Counted from the stretch's first letter, positions 1 to 8,592 are shown. The stretch: 56,126 nt of DNA from Chitinispirillum alkaliphilum (GCA_001045525.1 LDWW01000025.1:1-56126); one strand, 5' to 3'. Notes: generated by a model not told the origin, from the letters alone. Translations and numbers: made by a program.

Positions 1-526
1 CGAGCCAAACAGAGCGTTTGTATCTGATATCACTTATCTTTGGACAAGATCAGGTTGGGTGTACCTTGCTGTTATTATAAACCTCTATTCTCGTATGGTA
101 GTGGGGTGGGATGTCAGCTCCTCTTTGGGTCATGAAGGGGTGCTTAGAGCGTTACGTAGCGTTGTTTGGCGCAGACATCCAAAAAAGGGTGCCCTATTTC
201 ACTCGGATCGAGGTATACAGTATGCATGCAAAGACTTCAGAGATTCCTTAGAATTCTTTGGATTTACACAGAGCATGAGCCGTAAAGGAAACTGTTGGGA
301 TAATGCAGTATCAGAGTCATTTTTCAGAAGTCTTAAAACAGAGTGGTATTATGGTAATGTTTTGAATGATATTAATCAGGTAAGGGAAGAGCTTTTTGAG
401 TACATTGAAGATTATTACAACTGTCAAAGGCTACACTCAACCTTAGGGTATTTTTCACCAATGGAATTTGAGAAACTGAAAAAAGTAAAATGTGCATAAT
501 TAACTGTCTACTTTTTCAAGGCAACA
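1..526 (+). mobile_element. IS3-family insertion sequence, 3' end only
   Basis: The window opens inside an insertion sequence. It carries the end of an IS3-type transposase and, just after the stop codon, an end-like sequence (about 503-526, containing tgtctactttttc and finishing in CA). Read inward from the right, this gives TGTTGCC followed by an AGTAGACA-type core, which resembles IS3-family terminal inverted repeats. The left end and target duplication are outside the window, so the exact right boundary at 526 is inferred. The element abuts the interrupted methyltransferase gene. Confidence 0.7.
2..499 (+). CDS. IS3-family transposase OrfB, C-terminal part (5' end outside window)
   Basis: This is the integrase-core (rve) domain of an IS3-family transposase, the DDE enzyme that moves the element. 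The frame is open from the first bases of the window, so the GTG at 59 is an internal valine and not a start. All three acidic catalytic positions are visible: the first Asp in FVSDITYLWT, the second in HSDRGIQY and the Glu in NAVSESFFRSLKTE. The C-terminal signature YNCQRLHSTLGYFSP is typical of the family. The visible part appears intact with a normal stop. OrfA and the N-terminus of OrfB lie to the left of the window. Confidence 0.9.
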   Translation, partial: EPNRAFVSDITYLWTRSGWVYLAVIINLYSRMVVGWDVSSSLGHEGVLRALRSVVWRRHPKKGALFHSDRGIQYACKDFRDSLEFFGFTQSMSRKGNCWDNAVSESFFRSLKTEWYYGNVLNDINQVREELFEYIEDYYNCQRLHSTLGYFSPMEFEKLKKVKCA

Positions 527-1267
527 TCAAAACCTCTTAGGTATGAAGAAGAATACATTCTTGGTTTTTTTTCGGAAATAGCCTCTACTCTTTTCGAGAA
601 CGCGAAGCGCCCCATAATTGGAGATGTAACTATACATAAAGGTGACTCGCGAAGCTTGAGTCATATTGAAAATATCGCTTTTACACATGTTATAACTTCA
701 CCACCATATTCCAATCGCATAAGCTACATCCGCGAGCTTAGGCCATACATGTATTGGTTAGGTTTTCTTGAGGAAGCGAAAGATGCTGGAGAACTTGACT
801 GGAAGGCCATAGGGGGCACCTGGGGAACTGCAACCAGCAAACTCAACACATGGTCAGCAGAAGCAAATGGCTTACCCGCACAGGTCTATGAAGTATGCAA
901 AAAGATTGGTAGCACTGACAATAAAAATGCTTTTGTTCTTAGTAAGTATGTTTTGAAGTACTACTATGACATGCACTTGCATTTTGCTTCTCTGAAACGC
1001 CTTCTGGCAGATAATGCGAAGCTTGTTTACATTGTTGGTAATTCTACCTTTTACGGCGTCTCGGTCCCAGCAGAAGAGTTCTTAATGAGTTCTCTCAAAA
1101 CATTGGGATATGATGACGTTAGAGCCAACATAATTAGGAAGCGGAACTGCAAAAAAGAACTTTTTGAATATTGTGTATCGGCCGTGTGGAAAAAAACTGA
1201 AGAAAACCCATTCCGGCCTATGCGGCAGGAGGAATCCATGACTGAACAACTCACACTCAAGCTTTAG
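527..1267 (+). pseudogene. DNA methyltransferase, N-terminus removed by IS insertion
   Basis: From the IS edge the frame is open to the stop at 1267. It reads KPLRYEEEYILGFF, then IGDVTIHKGDSRSL, then the catalytic motif TSPPY (about codons 58-62 from the junction). TSPPY is the [DNS]PP[YFW] motif of N6-adenine/N4-cytosine DNA methyltransferases, and GDSRSL is the usual lead-in. The C-terminal part (KLVYIVGNSTFYGV, ELFEYCVSAVWKK) also fits this class. Sequence matching the family continues well upstream of the TTG at 656, so the gene did not start there and was cut by the element. The SAM-binding FxGxG region is not seen in this fragment. The remnant is probably non-functional unless read from an IS promoter. 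No cognate restriction enzyme is visible. Confidence 0.75.
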
Positions 1268-1381
1268 TTGAATCTGCCGTGCAAGAAGACAAAACGGGGG
1301 CAAAAGACAAGAAAAAGTCAGAATGCCACCGCCAAAGAAAGCTTGAAATATGGTAGCTTGTCCGGTTTACAGCCTACAACA

Positions 1382-1453
1382 GGCGCATGGCGGGTCCGCT
1401 TCGCTCCCCCCAAATTTTGCTCCGTTTCACTGAGCAAAACTTCGCCATGTGCC
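1382..1453. repeat. Nested imperfect inverted repeat, possibly attC-like
   Basis: Outer arms ggcgcatggcg (1382-1392) and cgccatgtgcc (1443-1453) pair with one mismatch. Inside them, ttttgctc and gagcaaaa form a second 8-bp arm around a 9-nt loop. The outer arms are flanked by AAC on the left and GTT on the right, and GTTAAGC (1480-1486) follows downstream. A long foldable stem between AAC and GTT recalls integron attC sites, but the R and L boxes do not match the consensus well. It could equally be a decayed IS end or a terminator. Confidence 0.4.
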
Positions 1454-1559
1454 GACTCGTTTTGTGCAATATATAGGTGTTAAGCTTATAAAACTAACAC
1501 AAAAAACAGACACTCAAAAGGTGATAAAAAAAATGATAGTTCCGACAGAAAAGAATGTA

Positions 1560-1803
1560 AGATAAGATATGTTGAAATTACCAACGATAACCTTTCAGCC
1601 CGGGTAGGATTGAGCCTCGCGGCACGATACATTGATAATATCGGTATTATTTTCATGATAAAGAAGAATTCGGTCATTTACGTAAAAGCAGAAAGGGAGA
1701 ATCAATCGGAGAATGCGCCCGCACCAATTCATGGTTTTTTGTATAGGTGGAACCAGGCATTCGGTTGCACGGTTCGATGAACTCAAAAAAGACCCGGAAC
1801 ATT
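1560..1803 (+). pseudogene. Decayed IS1380-type transposase N-terminal remnant
   Basis: One frame reads VEITNDNLSARVGLSLAARYID, close to the IS1380-family N-terminus (VEFTDENLT..GGLALLAE type). A second frame continues with a RKSRKGESIGECART segment, and a third with CIGGTRHSVARFDELKKD, matching the family's GG.HLSDLERLRED region. These three pieces follow in the correct order but need two frameshifts to join. The rest of the transposase and its ends are absent. The family assignment is by motif recall. Confidence 0.5.
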
Positions 1804-1944
1804 GAACTTTGAGCTGCTGAGGACACTATCTACTGAATTTTTTATCATTTCCGGACAGTCATAAAAATGCCTAAATTCGTTTACAAACTACCAGGCATCG
1901 TTGTGAAATGTTCTAATAAACAAACCAATAATCTTTGATTTTAG

Positions 1945-2712
1945 CTACTCCTTTTCACTATTTGTCGCTGCTCTATATTCCATCTCTCTTATGTCTTCAC
2001 AGCAAATCTTCTCACCAGTTCTCAAACATATGTAGGTTTCCCTGGATGGTCTCTTATGCACTTTAAAACCAGAGGCACGCAACATAGCCTCTATGGCAGA
2101 ATGGTTCGGAGCCCACCAGTTTGTAGGATCACCATCAAGTTTGTGCTCAATAAATGCCATTCTTGGCCAACCATTCCTGATCATAACTTCCCGGCTGAAC
2201 AAATCTATATCTTTAACATTTGGGTAAGTCTCTTTATCGGGTATGGTAAGAGTCTGAAATACCATCATATTGCTTGAAATCCTTGAAATTATATCGAGTG
2301 CAAGCATTGGGTAGCGCAGATGATAGAAAACCCCCATAAACCATACTAAATCATACATCTTGTTTTGATGAGCGAGGCTATAAATTTGCATCTGATAAAA
2401 TCTTATTTTTTCCTCAAGATTAAATTTCCGGACAGCCCATTTAGCCTGCCTTAAGTAATGTTCATCCATGTCAATAGCAGTAACATCAGCACCTCTTAAT
2501 GCAAGTTCTATTGAATAAAAACCTGCATTGCACCCAATATCGAGAACCTGTAACCCATTTAAATTTTTGGGGATATAAGGCTCAATCTCCTGCCATTTAT
2601 ACATGGGGAAATCTCCAAGGCTGTGTTCAGGTGCAGTCTGCGTTCCGTCTGGTAGATGTAAATTGTGAAACCATGGTCCCAGGTGTTTTATTTCTTCATC
2701 CGTTGCTCTCAT
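1945..2712 (-). CDS. SAM-dependent methyltransferase (TIGR04290-like), last gene of glycan cassette
   Basis: A 255-residue class I methyltransferase. Motif I is VLDIGCNAGFYS (about residues 55-66), followed by the acidic strand end VTAIDMDEHYL. The long N-terminal signature (GPWFHNLHLPDG, APEHSLGDFP) and the late WWAPNHSAIEAMLRASGF segment resemble the TIGR04290 family, which as recalled occurs in similar glycosyltransferase cassettes in proteobacteria. The ATG at 2712 has an AGGAG at good spacing, which fixes the start. The acceptor is unknown; O-methylation of a sugar or of the finished glycan is the natural inference. It is the most distal gene of the minus-strand cassette, 28 bp after the phosphatase. 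Confidence 0.8.
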   Translation of the reverse strand: MRATDEEIKHLGPWFHNLHLPDGTQTAPEHSLGDFPMYKWQEIEPYIPKNLNGLQVLDIGCNAGFYSIELALRGADVTAIDMDEHYLRQAKWAVRKFNLEEKIRFYQMQIYSLAHQNKMYDLVWFMGVFYHLRYPMLALDIISRISSNMMVFQTLTIPDKETYPNVKDIDLFSREVMIRNGWPRMAFIEHKLDGDPTNWWAPNHSAIEAMLRASGFKVHKRPSRETYICLRTGEKICCEDIREMEYRAATNSEKE

Positions 2713-2740
2713 TTTTTATTGCTCCTGTAGATCAAAAATG

Positions 2741-3325
2741 TCAGGTGAAATTGATGGTGCGAATAGATGAATTGTAAGTCTCAAGCTCAAGAATACTCAC
2801 CGATCCGTTTTCAATAATTAAACCATGAGTGTTGCCAATGGGAATTCCACAGTAATAGGCAACAACACTCTTTATCGGATCGCTGTGGGAAATAATAGCT
2901 ATGACCTCCCCAGAACTTTCCCGGCGCAACTTTTCTACCCCCTCTACCATTCTGCATTGAACAGTGATGATCATCTCTCCGCCAGGGATTTTGCTAAGGG
3001 CCCTGAATTTGTTATATCTGTCCCATAATCTGCTGTTACTCAACTCATCAAAACTTTTTCCACTCCACTCTCCATAAGAGATCTCCTGAAAGGAATTATC
3101 GAGGATAACGCTTTTACCCTGAGCTGAAGCTATTATTTCAGCAGTTTCCCTTGTTCTCCGGATGGGGGAACTTATAATTTTGTCAAATCTTGTTTCTTTT
3201 AATTTCTGTGCAAGTCTGGTAGCCTGCTCCACTCCCCTCTCATTCAAACCAATTTCTGACCTGCCTGCGAGATATTTTCCACCGCAATCACATTCCCCAT
3301 GCCTGATAAGGTAAAATATGCTCAA
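2741..3325 (-). CDS. Histidine phosphatase (phosphoglycerate mutase-like), active type
   Basis: A 194-residue histidine phosphatase of the GpmB/CobC kind. It transfers phosphate to an active-site histidine in the RHGE motif (residues 8-11). The second arginine lies in SSPIRRTRETAEII, the acid/base glutamate region in EISYGEWSG, and the second catalytic histidine in ISHSDPIKSVV. All catalytic positions are present. The start is a TTG preceded by GGGGGAG. In this cassette it may dephosphorylate a sugar-phosphate intermediate. Its inactive-looking paralogue lies about 5 kb upstream in the same transcription unit (8101-8592), and the two align over the C-terminal PIK..V...CG.PI segment. Confidence 0.88.
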   Translation of the reverse strand: MSIFYLIRHGECDCGGKYLAGRSEIGLNERGVEQATRLAQKLKETRFDKIISSPIRRTRETAEIIASAQGKSVILDNSFQEISYGEWSGKSFDELSNSRLWDRYNKFRALSKIPGGEMIITVQCRMVEGVEKLRRESSGEVIAIISHSDPIKSVVAYYCGIPIGNTHGLIIENGSVSILELETYNSSIRTINFT

Positions 3326-3337
3326 TCACTCCCCCTT

Positions 3338-4339
3338 TTACTTTAGCAAAAGCCGGTAATTATACCTGTTGAGTGCTCCCCAGGAGTATTTGTAATTTTC
3401 CGCTCCTCTTAAAAAATCGAACAATCGTATTTTGCTATCTATTAAATCTGAAATAATTCTATACAGACACACAGATCCCAGACTCAGATCGGTTAACATT
3501 GGGTCAAAGCCCCCTATATAACCAAAGGACTTTTCTCTGTGGCTTAGGATATAATACGCTGCACACAATCTACCATTTAAACTGAAACGGTACAGGTGTA
3601 ATGCTCCGGATTTAATAAGCTCTCTTGCAGCTAAACGATGAAACTCTCTTACTCGTTTTTCAGAAAATATCCCTGCTTCTTCCTTCATCTCCCAACGAAA
3701 ACTATGGAGAGAAATAATGTCATCAAGAAAAGAATCAACCGTTTGGTCATTAGCTTTTTCAACTTTAAGTTCTCCGTGTTTCTCCACCTTCTTTATCCCC
3801 GTTCGGATATTTCTACGCAGTTTTTTTGATCTAAGCATTGGTATCAGTTCAGATGCCTTCTCCGGGAGTTTTAGTACCGGACAGACATCAATGATGCTTA
3901 CAAGCCTGCGGGTTGAAAGAGAGTTTGCTTTTGTAAGCAAAAGCGAAGAATCTCTGAGCTGCTGGAAGTCACAAATATCCCATTGTGATCGGATGCTTCT
4001 GATATAATCAGCTAAATGAGAGGAAATTACGCCTCTGTCACATTCCTGCTCTATCAGTATATCAGAATAATCACTAATGCCGGAGCCTACTAAGGAGAGG
4101 GTTCTTCCATAATTTGAATCATATATAAAAAAAAGGGCAAGTCCCCTTAACTTCCCTTGCACATCTTTAAAAGCTACCCCCCTGAGATTATCGTTTCCAA
4201 ATACTTTCCACCAGTTTATAATCCACTCAGGTCTTAAAAAAGGGGTGGCATCTGCTAATTTACTGTAAAGATCAAGCCATTGTGAGTGTATTGCATGTAG
4301 TTCGGTAACATGAGTAATTTCACAGTTGTAAATCTTCAT
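3338..4339 (-). CDS. FemAB/GNAT-like acyltransferase (BioF2/CelD-like)
   Basis: About 333 residues with the layout of the acetyltransferases often labelled CelD/BioF2-like: an N-terminal half with TPFLRPEWIINWWKVFG, and a C-terminal GNAT-like half with ALHLYRFSLNGRLCAAYYIL, a YIGGFDP segment and LFDFLRGAENYKYSWG near the end. Such proteins usually acylate amino or hydroxyl groups of cell-surface glycans. Here the amine freed by the neighbouring PIG-L deacetylase is a plausible acceptor (inference). Two starts are possible: ATG at 4357, which overlaps the upstream gene, or ATG at 4339, two bases after its stop. I chose 4339, but neither has a strong ribosome-binding site. Confidence 0.75.
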   Translation of the reverse strand: MKIYNCEITHVTELHAIHSQWLDLYSKLADATPFLRPEWIINWWKVFGNDNLRGVAFKDVQGKLRGLALFFIYDSNYGRTLSLVGSGISDYSDILIEQECDRGVISSHLADYIRSIRSQWDICDFQQLRDSSLLLTKANSLSTRRLVSIIDVCPVLKLPEKASELIPMLRSKKLRRNIRTGIKKVEKHGELKVEKANDQTVDSFLDDIISLHSFRWEMKEEAGIFSEKRVREFHRLAARELIKSGALHLYRFSLNGRLCAAYYILSHREKSFGYIGGFDPMLTDLSLGSVCLYRIISDLIDSKIRLFDFLRGAENYKYSWGALNRYNYRLLLK

Positions 4340-4341
4340 CT

Positions 4342-5418
4342 CTACCCGGCCTTCCATCCTTCACCCGAGATCTCTTTTCCACTGTTTAAGATGTGACTGT
4401 AAGTGCCAAGATATTTTCGAAGCATTTTGTTCTGAGAAAATCTTTCTGCAGCTCTCAGGAAACATACTGATTTACTGATAAGTGAAACTTTTTCAACCGC
4501 TGCGGCCATCTGCTGGCAATCATCTACCAGAAAACCAGTAATTCCGTCTTCTACAATGTCGCAAAGTGCTCCGGATGGATAAGCAATCACAGGAGTACCG
4601 CAGGCAAGTGCTTCCATAGCTACAAGTGAACTTGTTTCCTGAGCTCTGCTTGTGATCAGACAACAAAGTGCACGGCTAAGAAGCTTTCTTCTCCGGATAA
4701 ATGGCAGTGTACCCAAAAACCTGTGGGATGTGTGCAGAAGACGTGGTCCAATCTCTTCTGCAAAATATTTTTCATGCTCCTCGTAAGGAAAAACAGAACC
4801 TGCTAAAAATAGAGAAATACCAGCACTTGTCGCTGCATCCATAGCCTCATGAATACTCTTTTCTGGACAAATCCGTCCTAACGCTACAGCGTAATTTCCC
4901 CTTGCAGTATAAATCTTTTCAGGATAGGAGATATCGACTCCATTAGGAATACAGAACATATTGCTGCTGAATTTGTTTAAATTTCTGAACTGATGCAGCG
5001 ATACGCAGTTGAAAAATGTATTTGAACTGTGTCTGGAAAGTATGTCCTGAGGGTACCAGGGTATTGGCAGATGAAGTGTGATTAACTTAATGGTCTTGCC
5101 CGAATAGAGATAGTGGTAAAAATCCACTCCGTGATAGTGAATCAGATCGACATTATAGAGATCTATTGCCTCCTCTACTGCAGCCTCAACACGCCTATAA
5201 ATCCTGCGTCGGCAAATGTCATCTATTTTGCCACCCGGACGAGGTATTTTAACCAAACGACCGGAAACTTCAGATCCCTCACAGCCCACAACTACTGACT
5301 TGTATCCGGCGGAAACGAGTGCTTTGTCCAGTTGTAGAACTATTTGCTCTGCCCCGCCTGCAGTGTCTGAACAAACCGGTGCAAAGGGGTAAGCTACATT
5401 CAGAACCGTTATACACAT
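4342..5418 (-). CDS. Glycosyltransferase family 4
   Basis: A 358-residue GT-B enzyme. The N-terminal domain has the acceptor-side loop AGGAEQIVLQL, and the C-terminal domain has the GT4 hallmark ETSSLVAMEALACGTPVIAY, with the EX7E-type donor-binding arrangement. It should transfer a sugar from a nucleotide-sugar donor in the cytoplasm. Its start overlaps the upstream deacetylase gene by 10 bp, which suggests translational coupling. Donor and acceptor cannot be read from the sequence. Confidence 0.9.
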   Translation of the reverse strand: MCITVLNVAYPFAPVCSDTAGGAEQIVLQLDKALVSAGYKSVVVGCEGSEVSGRLVKIPRPGGKIDDICRRRIYRRVEAAVEEAIDLYNVDLIHYHGVDFYHYLYSGKTIKLITLHLPIPWYPQDILSRHSSNTFFNCVSLHQFRNLNKFSSNMFCIPNGVDISYPEKIYTARGNYAVALGRICPEKSIHEAMDAATSAGISLFLAGSVFPYEEHEKYFAEEIGPRLLHTSHRFLGTLPFIRRRKLLSRALCCLITSRAQETSSLVAMEALACGTPVIAYPSGALCDIVEDGITGFLVDDCQQMAAAVEKVSLISKSVCFLRAAERFSQNKMLRKYLGTYSHILNSGKEISGEGWKAG

Positions 5419-6224
5419 TCTCTTTCCTCTATGCCAAACAGGTGCATCGCCTCCTCAGCCTTCGCCCGCCACCTTCTCCCACTCACACCCCAGTCGAGAT
5501 ACTCATAGAAAAGAGTTCCGCTGTGAGGTGGTAAGAGATATCTGTATCGGGGAGTTTCACGGAACTGCTCAGTTGACAGGTCAAATTGATTAAGCATCGC
5601 TTTTTGAGATGGGAAACATTCCACCATTCTCCTTTTGGATTTTAACTCTCCCTCCGTGAGCTCAACTGTTGCATACATGTTTGCCTGAGAGCCGAGAAAC
5701 CTGTTTGTGCACAGTGCACCATGAACTCCGAAATAGGAGGTAAACTCAAAACTCCGAAACATATCACTTCTTAGAAGTTTCTTGGCAGCCCACAATGCGA
5801 AGGATGCGGTATCATGATCTGGATGACCGCCCTCATACGGGTGTGTAAACACTACATCGATTTTGTAATCATCTATGAGTCGAGCAATTTTCTTGACCAA
5901 AAGAGGCATCTGAAAACAGGATTCCTGATCGACCAAACCCAGTCTGAAACATTTTTTTGGATAACACATGGCCAGGTTAAGTGCTGACTGTGTTTCAGTT
6001 TGCCTTAATCTGGAGTACTGTTCCCTGGAGTGACACCCGGCATTGTAGGCATAGCCTATGCTTCTTGGGACACCATCTGTCAGGTAGAGAATGTAGAGAT
6101 TTTCAAATCTGGATAAAACACTTCCCATGCCCATGATCTCGTCATCGGGGTGAGCGGCGATTATCAAACAGTTTTGCCCAATTTGAACCTTGCTGCAACA
6201 AAGTTTTTCAAGAAAGCTATTCAT
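5409..6224 (-). CDS. PIG-L family N-deacetylase
   Basis: A 271-residue zinc-dependent deacetylase of the PIG-L/LmbE family. The metal-binding motif AHPDDE is near residue 24, and a second metal or catalytic segment HPYEGGHPDHD is present in the middle. Members remove acetyl groups from GlcNAc-type sugars, so a GlcNAc-containing substrate is likely in this pathway (inference from family). The gene overlaps the upstream nucleotidyltransferase by 4 bp. Its product would supply a free amine for the FemAB/GNAT-like protein two genes further on. Confidence 0.9.
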   Translation of the reverse strand: MNSFLEKLCCSKVQIGQNCLIIAAHPDDEIMGMGSVLSRFENLYILYLTDGVPRSIGYAYNAGCHSREQYSRLRQTETQSALNLAMCYPKKCFRLGLVDQESCFQMPLLVKKIARLIDDYKIDVVFTHPYEGGHPDHDTASFALWAAKKLLRSDMFRSFEFTSYFGVHGALCTNRFLGSQANMYATVELTEGELKSKRRMVECFPSQKAMLNQFDLSTEQFRETPRYRYLLPPHSGTLFYEYLDWGVSGRRWRAKAEEAMHLFGIEERECV

Positions 6225-7000
6225 GAAAGCTGCTCCTGAAAATTTTTAACACCACTATTCACACTCAACTCCTCCACAGCATAACTGTTCATTAACTGAA
6301 TAGCATCGTGATACCCATTCACAGTTCCAACATCCACATACATCGACCCAGCCGCAACCCCCCGGACGGTTTCTCCCGAATCGATAAAGGAGTTTACCAG
6401 TGTGCCGATATATTCATCCCTCTTTCCCTTCAGAGCCCAAAGTGCATGAAGGCTCTGCAACTTTGCCCCGGGCAGCTTAAAAGCTCCCCAGATAAGATTT
6501 GTGGTGGTTTTAGATTTTTTTACGATAATCTTTTTCACCCGGTTTTGTGCATCCATCAAAACAGCATCATAGTTTTCGGGCCTTTCCACCGGAAAAAGCA
6601 AAAATGAAAACTCTCCATCCGGCAAGCTGCGTAAACCATCCGATGGAAACCAAATGGTATCTGGCAAACCTATTACCACCTGATCATCTGGCCGGATCAG
6701 GGGGATCGCTCTGAATATCGAATCGCAAAGCCCGCAGGGCTGAGGTTGTATAGTGTAGGAAAAATGGATAGAGTCGGTGCCGTGACCAAAATACCGCATG
6801 ATGTCTGATTTGCCGGGTGAAATCACAAAACAGATTCTGGTAACACCGGCTTCAGCCATTCTCTCCACAAGATATTCGCACACCGCCCTGGGCCTCAGCC
6901 CTCGGTCATGAAGCTGGCTCCCCACAGGCAGAAGCTCTTTTGAAAAGGCCAGTGGCTGTATGCGGTTACCTGAACCTGCAGCAGGAATTATCCCCCACAT
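6221..7000 (-). CDS. Sugar-1-phosphate nucleotidyltransferase (RmlA-like)
   Basis: A 259-residue protein with the nucleotidyltransferase signature IIPAAGSGNRIQPL at the N-terminus and a KELLPVG segment with the catalytic lysine. VVIGLPDTIW is the metal-binding Asp region, and YVDVGTVNGYHDAI near the end fits glucose-1-phosphate thymidylyl/uridylyltransferases. It should activate a sugar-1-phosphate to an NDP-sugar for the cassette's glycosyltransferases. The nucleotide and sugar are not predictable. It overlaps the upstream CgeB-like gene by 13 bp and the downstream PIG-L gene by 4 bp. Confidence 0.88.
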   Translation of the reverse strand: MWGIIPAAGSGNRIQPLAFSKELLPVGSQLHDRGLRPRAVCEYLVERMAEAGVTRICFVISPGKSDIMRYFGHGTDSIHFSYTIQPQPCGLCDSIFRAIPLIRPDDQVVIGLPDTIWFPSDGLRSLPDGEFSFLLFPVERPENYDAVLMDAQNRVKKIIVKKSKTTTNLIWGAFKLPGAKLQSLHALWALKGKRDEYIGTLVNSFIDSGETVRGVAAGSMYVDVGTVNGYHDAIQLMNSYAVEELSVNSGVKNFQEQLS

Positions 7001-8085
7001 AAACTCTCCCTTCTGTTATTGCTTACAGTCCCTTCGATGATCTCCTCCAGCTGCTTTGCTCTGTGAGAGGCGGTGTGTTCAGACATCACTCTCTCCCTTG
7101 CTCTTTTAGCTATTTTTTGGGATTGGGCACGGTCCATCTGCAAAAAGTTGAGCATATCTTCGGTATCTGAGGCGAGAAGAATCTCTGAGTATGGCTCAAA
7201 AAAATGATCAATCCCCTCCCATATGTCACTTATCAATGCAACTCCGCAGGCACCGGCCTCAAACAACCTGGCCGATGGACAGTAGCCACATTGTGCCATA
7301 TCAGAACGGGTCAGATTAAGTGTGAAGTGAGCGGAATTATAGAAGGTGGAATGCTGCTTTACATCTATATGCTGTTTGAACTCGATATTCCTACCCCAGT
7401 TTATATCTGCGGGGTACTGGGCTCCGGCAACCAGGAAACGTCCCCGGGGAAATTGTTGTGAGACTTTTAAAAAAAGCTGCTCAAATCCCCTGTGCCTGTC
7501 CTTAGCGTATGTTCCAAGATATGACAAATCTGCTTTGTCGTTTGCCGTAATCTTAACAGGGTGATGGATCTCAGGGTCTACACTGCCATATAGCGTACAG
7601 ACGTTTTTTGCTCCAAGCACCTCTTTGAGCTGCACAAGAGAACGTCCACCGGTGTAACTCATAACCATATCAAACTCCCCCAGACCCTGGGGCATCAGAT
7701 ATTCGGGCCATCCCCCGCGCTCAATACAGCCCAAAGTCACAGGCGTGTCCATGTCGTAGAAAATCCTGCTGCTCAGATCCATACCAAACATAAGATCGGA
7801 TGCCATGAGAGAATCTGGACAATAGGAAGTAATTATTGCAGAGTCACAATCCCTGAGATTTTCTTTTGCAAGAGAAACCACCTCTGACCAATGAGAGTAA
7901 AGGTGGAGCTCCATCCCAGCCGGTGCCTCATAATCTCTGTGTGATGCATAATAGGGAACATCCCGCTCAAAGAAAACCACATTGTGCCCGCTGTGCACAA
8001 GAGCTCTTATTAAACCTCTCCAAAGCGTAGCATGACCATTTCCCCAGCAAGAACTTACCGATAACCCAAAAATCACAACTTTCAT
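6988..8085 (-). CDS. CgeB-like glycosyltransferase, paralogue 1
   Basis: About 365 residues of the CgeB/GT-B type. The N-terminus VIFGLSVSSCWGNGHATLWRG is the shared signature of the cassette's CgeB group. The C-terminal Rossmann half carries PSARLFEAGACGVALISD followed by WEGIDHFFEP, and the protein ends with a HTASHRAKQLEEI helix. ATG 8085 is preferred over the TTG at 8097 because GGAG lies six bases before it. CgeB of Bacillus takes part in glycosylation of the spore coat; here the role is inferred to be sugar transfer in glycan assembly. Confidence 0.85.
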   Translation of the reverse strand: MKVVIFGLSVSSCWGNGHATLWRGLIRALVHSGHNVVFFERDVPYYASHRDYEAPAGMELHLYSHWSEVVSLAKENLRDCDSAIITSYCPDSLMASDLMFGMDLSSRIFYDMDTPVTLGCIERGGWPEYLMPQGLGEFDMVMSYTGGRSLVQLKEVLGAKNVCTLYGSVDPEIHHPVKITANDKADLSYLGTYAKDRHRGFEQLFLKVSQQFPRGRFLVAGAQYPADINWGRNIEFKQHIDVKQHSTFYNSAHFTLNLTRSDMAQCGYCPSARLFEAGACGVALISDIWEGIDHFFEPYSEILLASDTEDMLNFLQMDRAQSQKIAKRARERVMSEHTASHRAKQLEEIIEGTVSNNRRESLCGG

Positions 8086-8100
8086 CTCTGTCTCCAATTC

Positions 8101-8592
8101 TCAAGGGCTGATAACCTCCGGATGAACATTAAGGCACCTCAATTCTGCTGAGAATTCAAAAAACCTAAGTACACTCATCGAACCGGAATCTACTCTCAAC
8201 CTGAAAACAAGATCAATAGGCATGCCACAAATCCAAACTACCAGCAATTTGATAGGAATGACAGGGCTGACAACCAAAAAAGAACCTTCAGACCCGCTAC
8301 ATACCCCCTCAGCAAATTCAACAACCCTTCTCTGAATTGAAATCAATGACTCTTCTCCCCATACCGTATCCTCTGTATTGAGAGATTCAGTTATACTTTT
8401 TTCGCAATTCAGGTGACTACTGATTCTCTCAGCAGCCTTCTCATACTCAAATATTGAGGAAGAATACACCCTTTTAACCTTAAACTGCTCAAGCTCGCTC
8501 AACAAAGGCAAAGGTCCGCTCTGCCCGGTTTGCGCTTTTGAGAAACCAGACCCATTTCCGCTTTGTTGACACAAAAATATCAGCTCAGTCAT
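8101..8592 (-). CDS. Histidine-phosphatase pseudoenzyme
   Basis: A 163-residue protein that aligns with the cassette's active histidine phosphatase but has lost its chemistry. The RHGE motif is replaced by QQSG (residues 9-12), the second arginine region SSPIRRTRE is SSSIFEYEK, and the late catalytic histidine of ISHSDPIK is proline in VSPVIPIK. The fold-defining parts remain (VYSSSIFEYEKAAERI, VVWICGMPID, DSGSMSVLRFFE). It overlaps the start of the glycosidase-like gene upstream by 8 bp. The frame is open and compact, so this looks like a maintained non-catalytic protein, perhaps a scaffold or regulator. Decay in progress cannot be excluded. Confidence 0.75.
   Translation of the reverse strand: MTELIFLCQQSGNGSGFSKAQTGQSGPLPLLSELEQFKVKRVYSSSIFEYEKAAERISSHLNCEKSITESLNTEDTVWGEESLISIQRRVVEFAEGVCSGSEGSFLVVSPVIPIKLLVVWICGMPIDLVFRLRVDSGSMSVLRFFEFSAELRCLNVHPEVISP

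Noticed and set aside
656-1267. The methyltransferase as an intact short gene starting at TTG 656
   Set aside because: Family-like sequence (GDSRSL and the helix before it) continues upstream of the TTG to the IS edge, so the start is lost.
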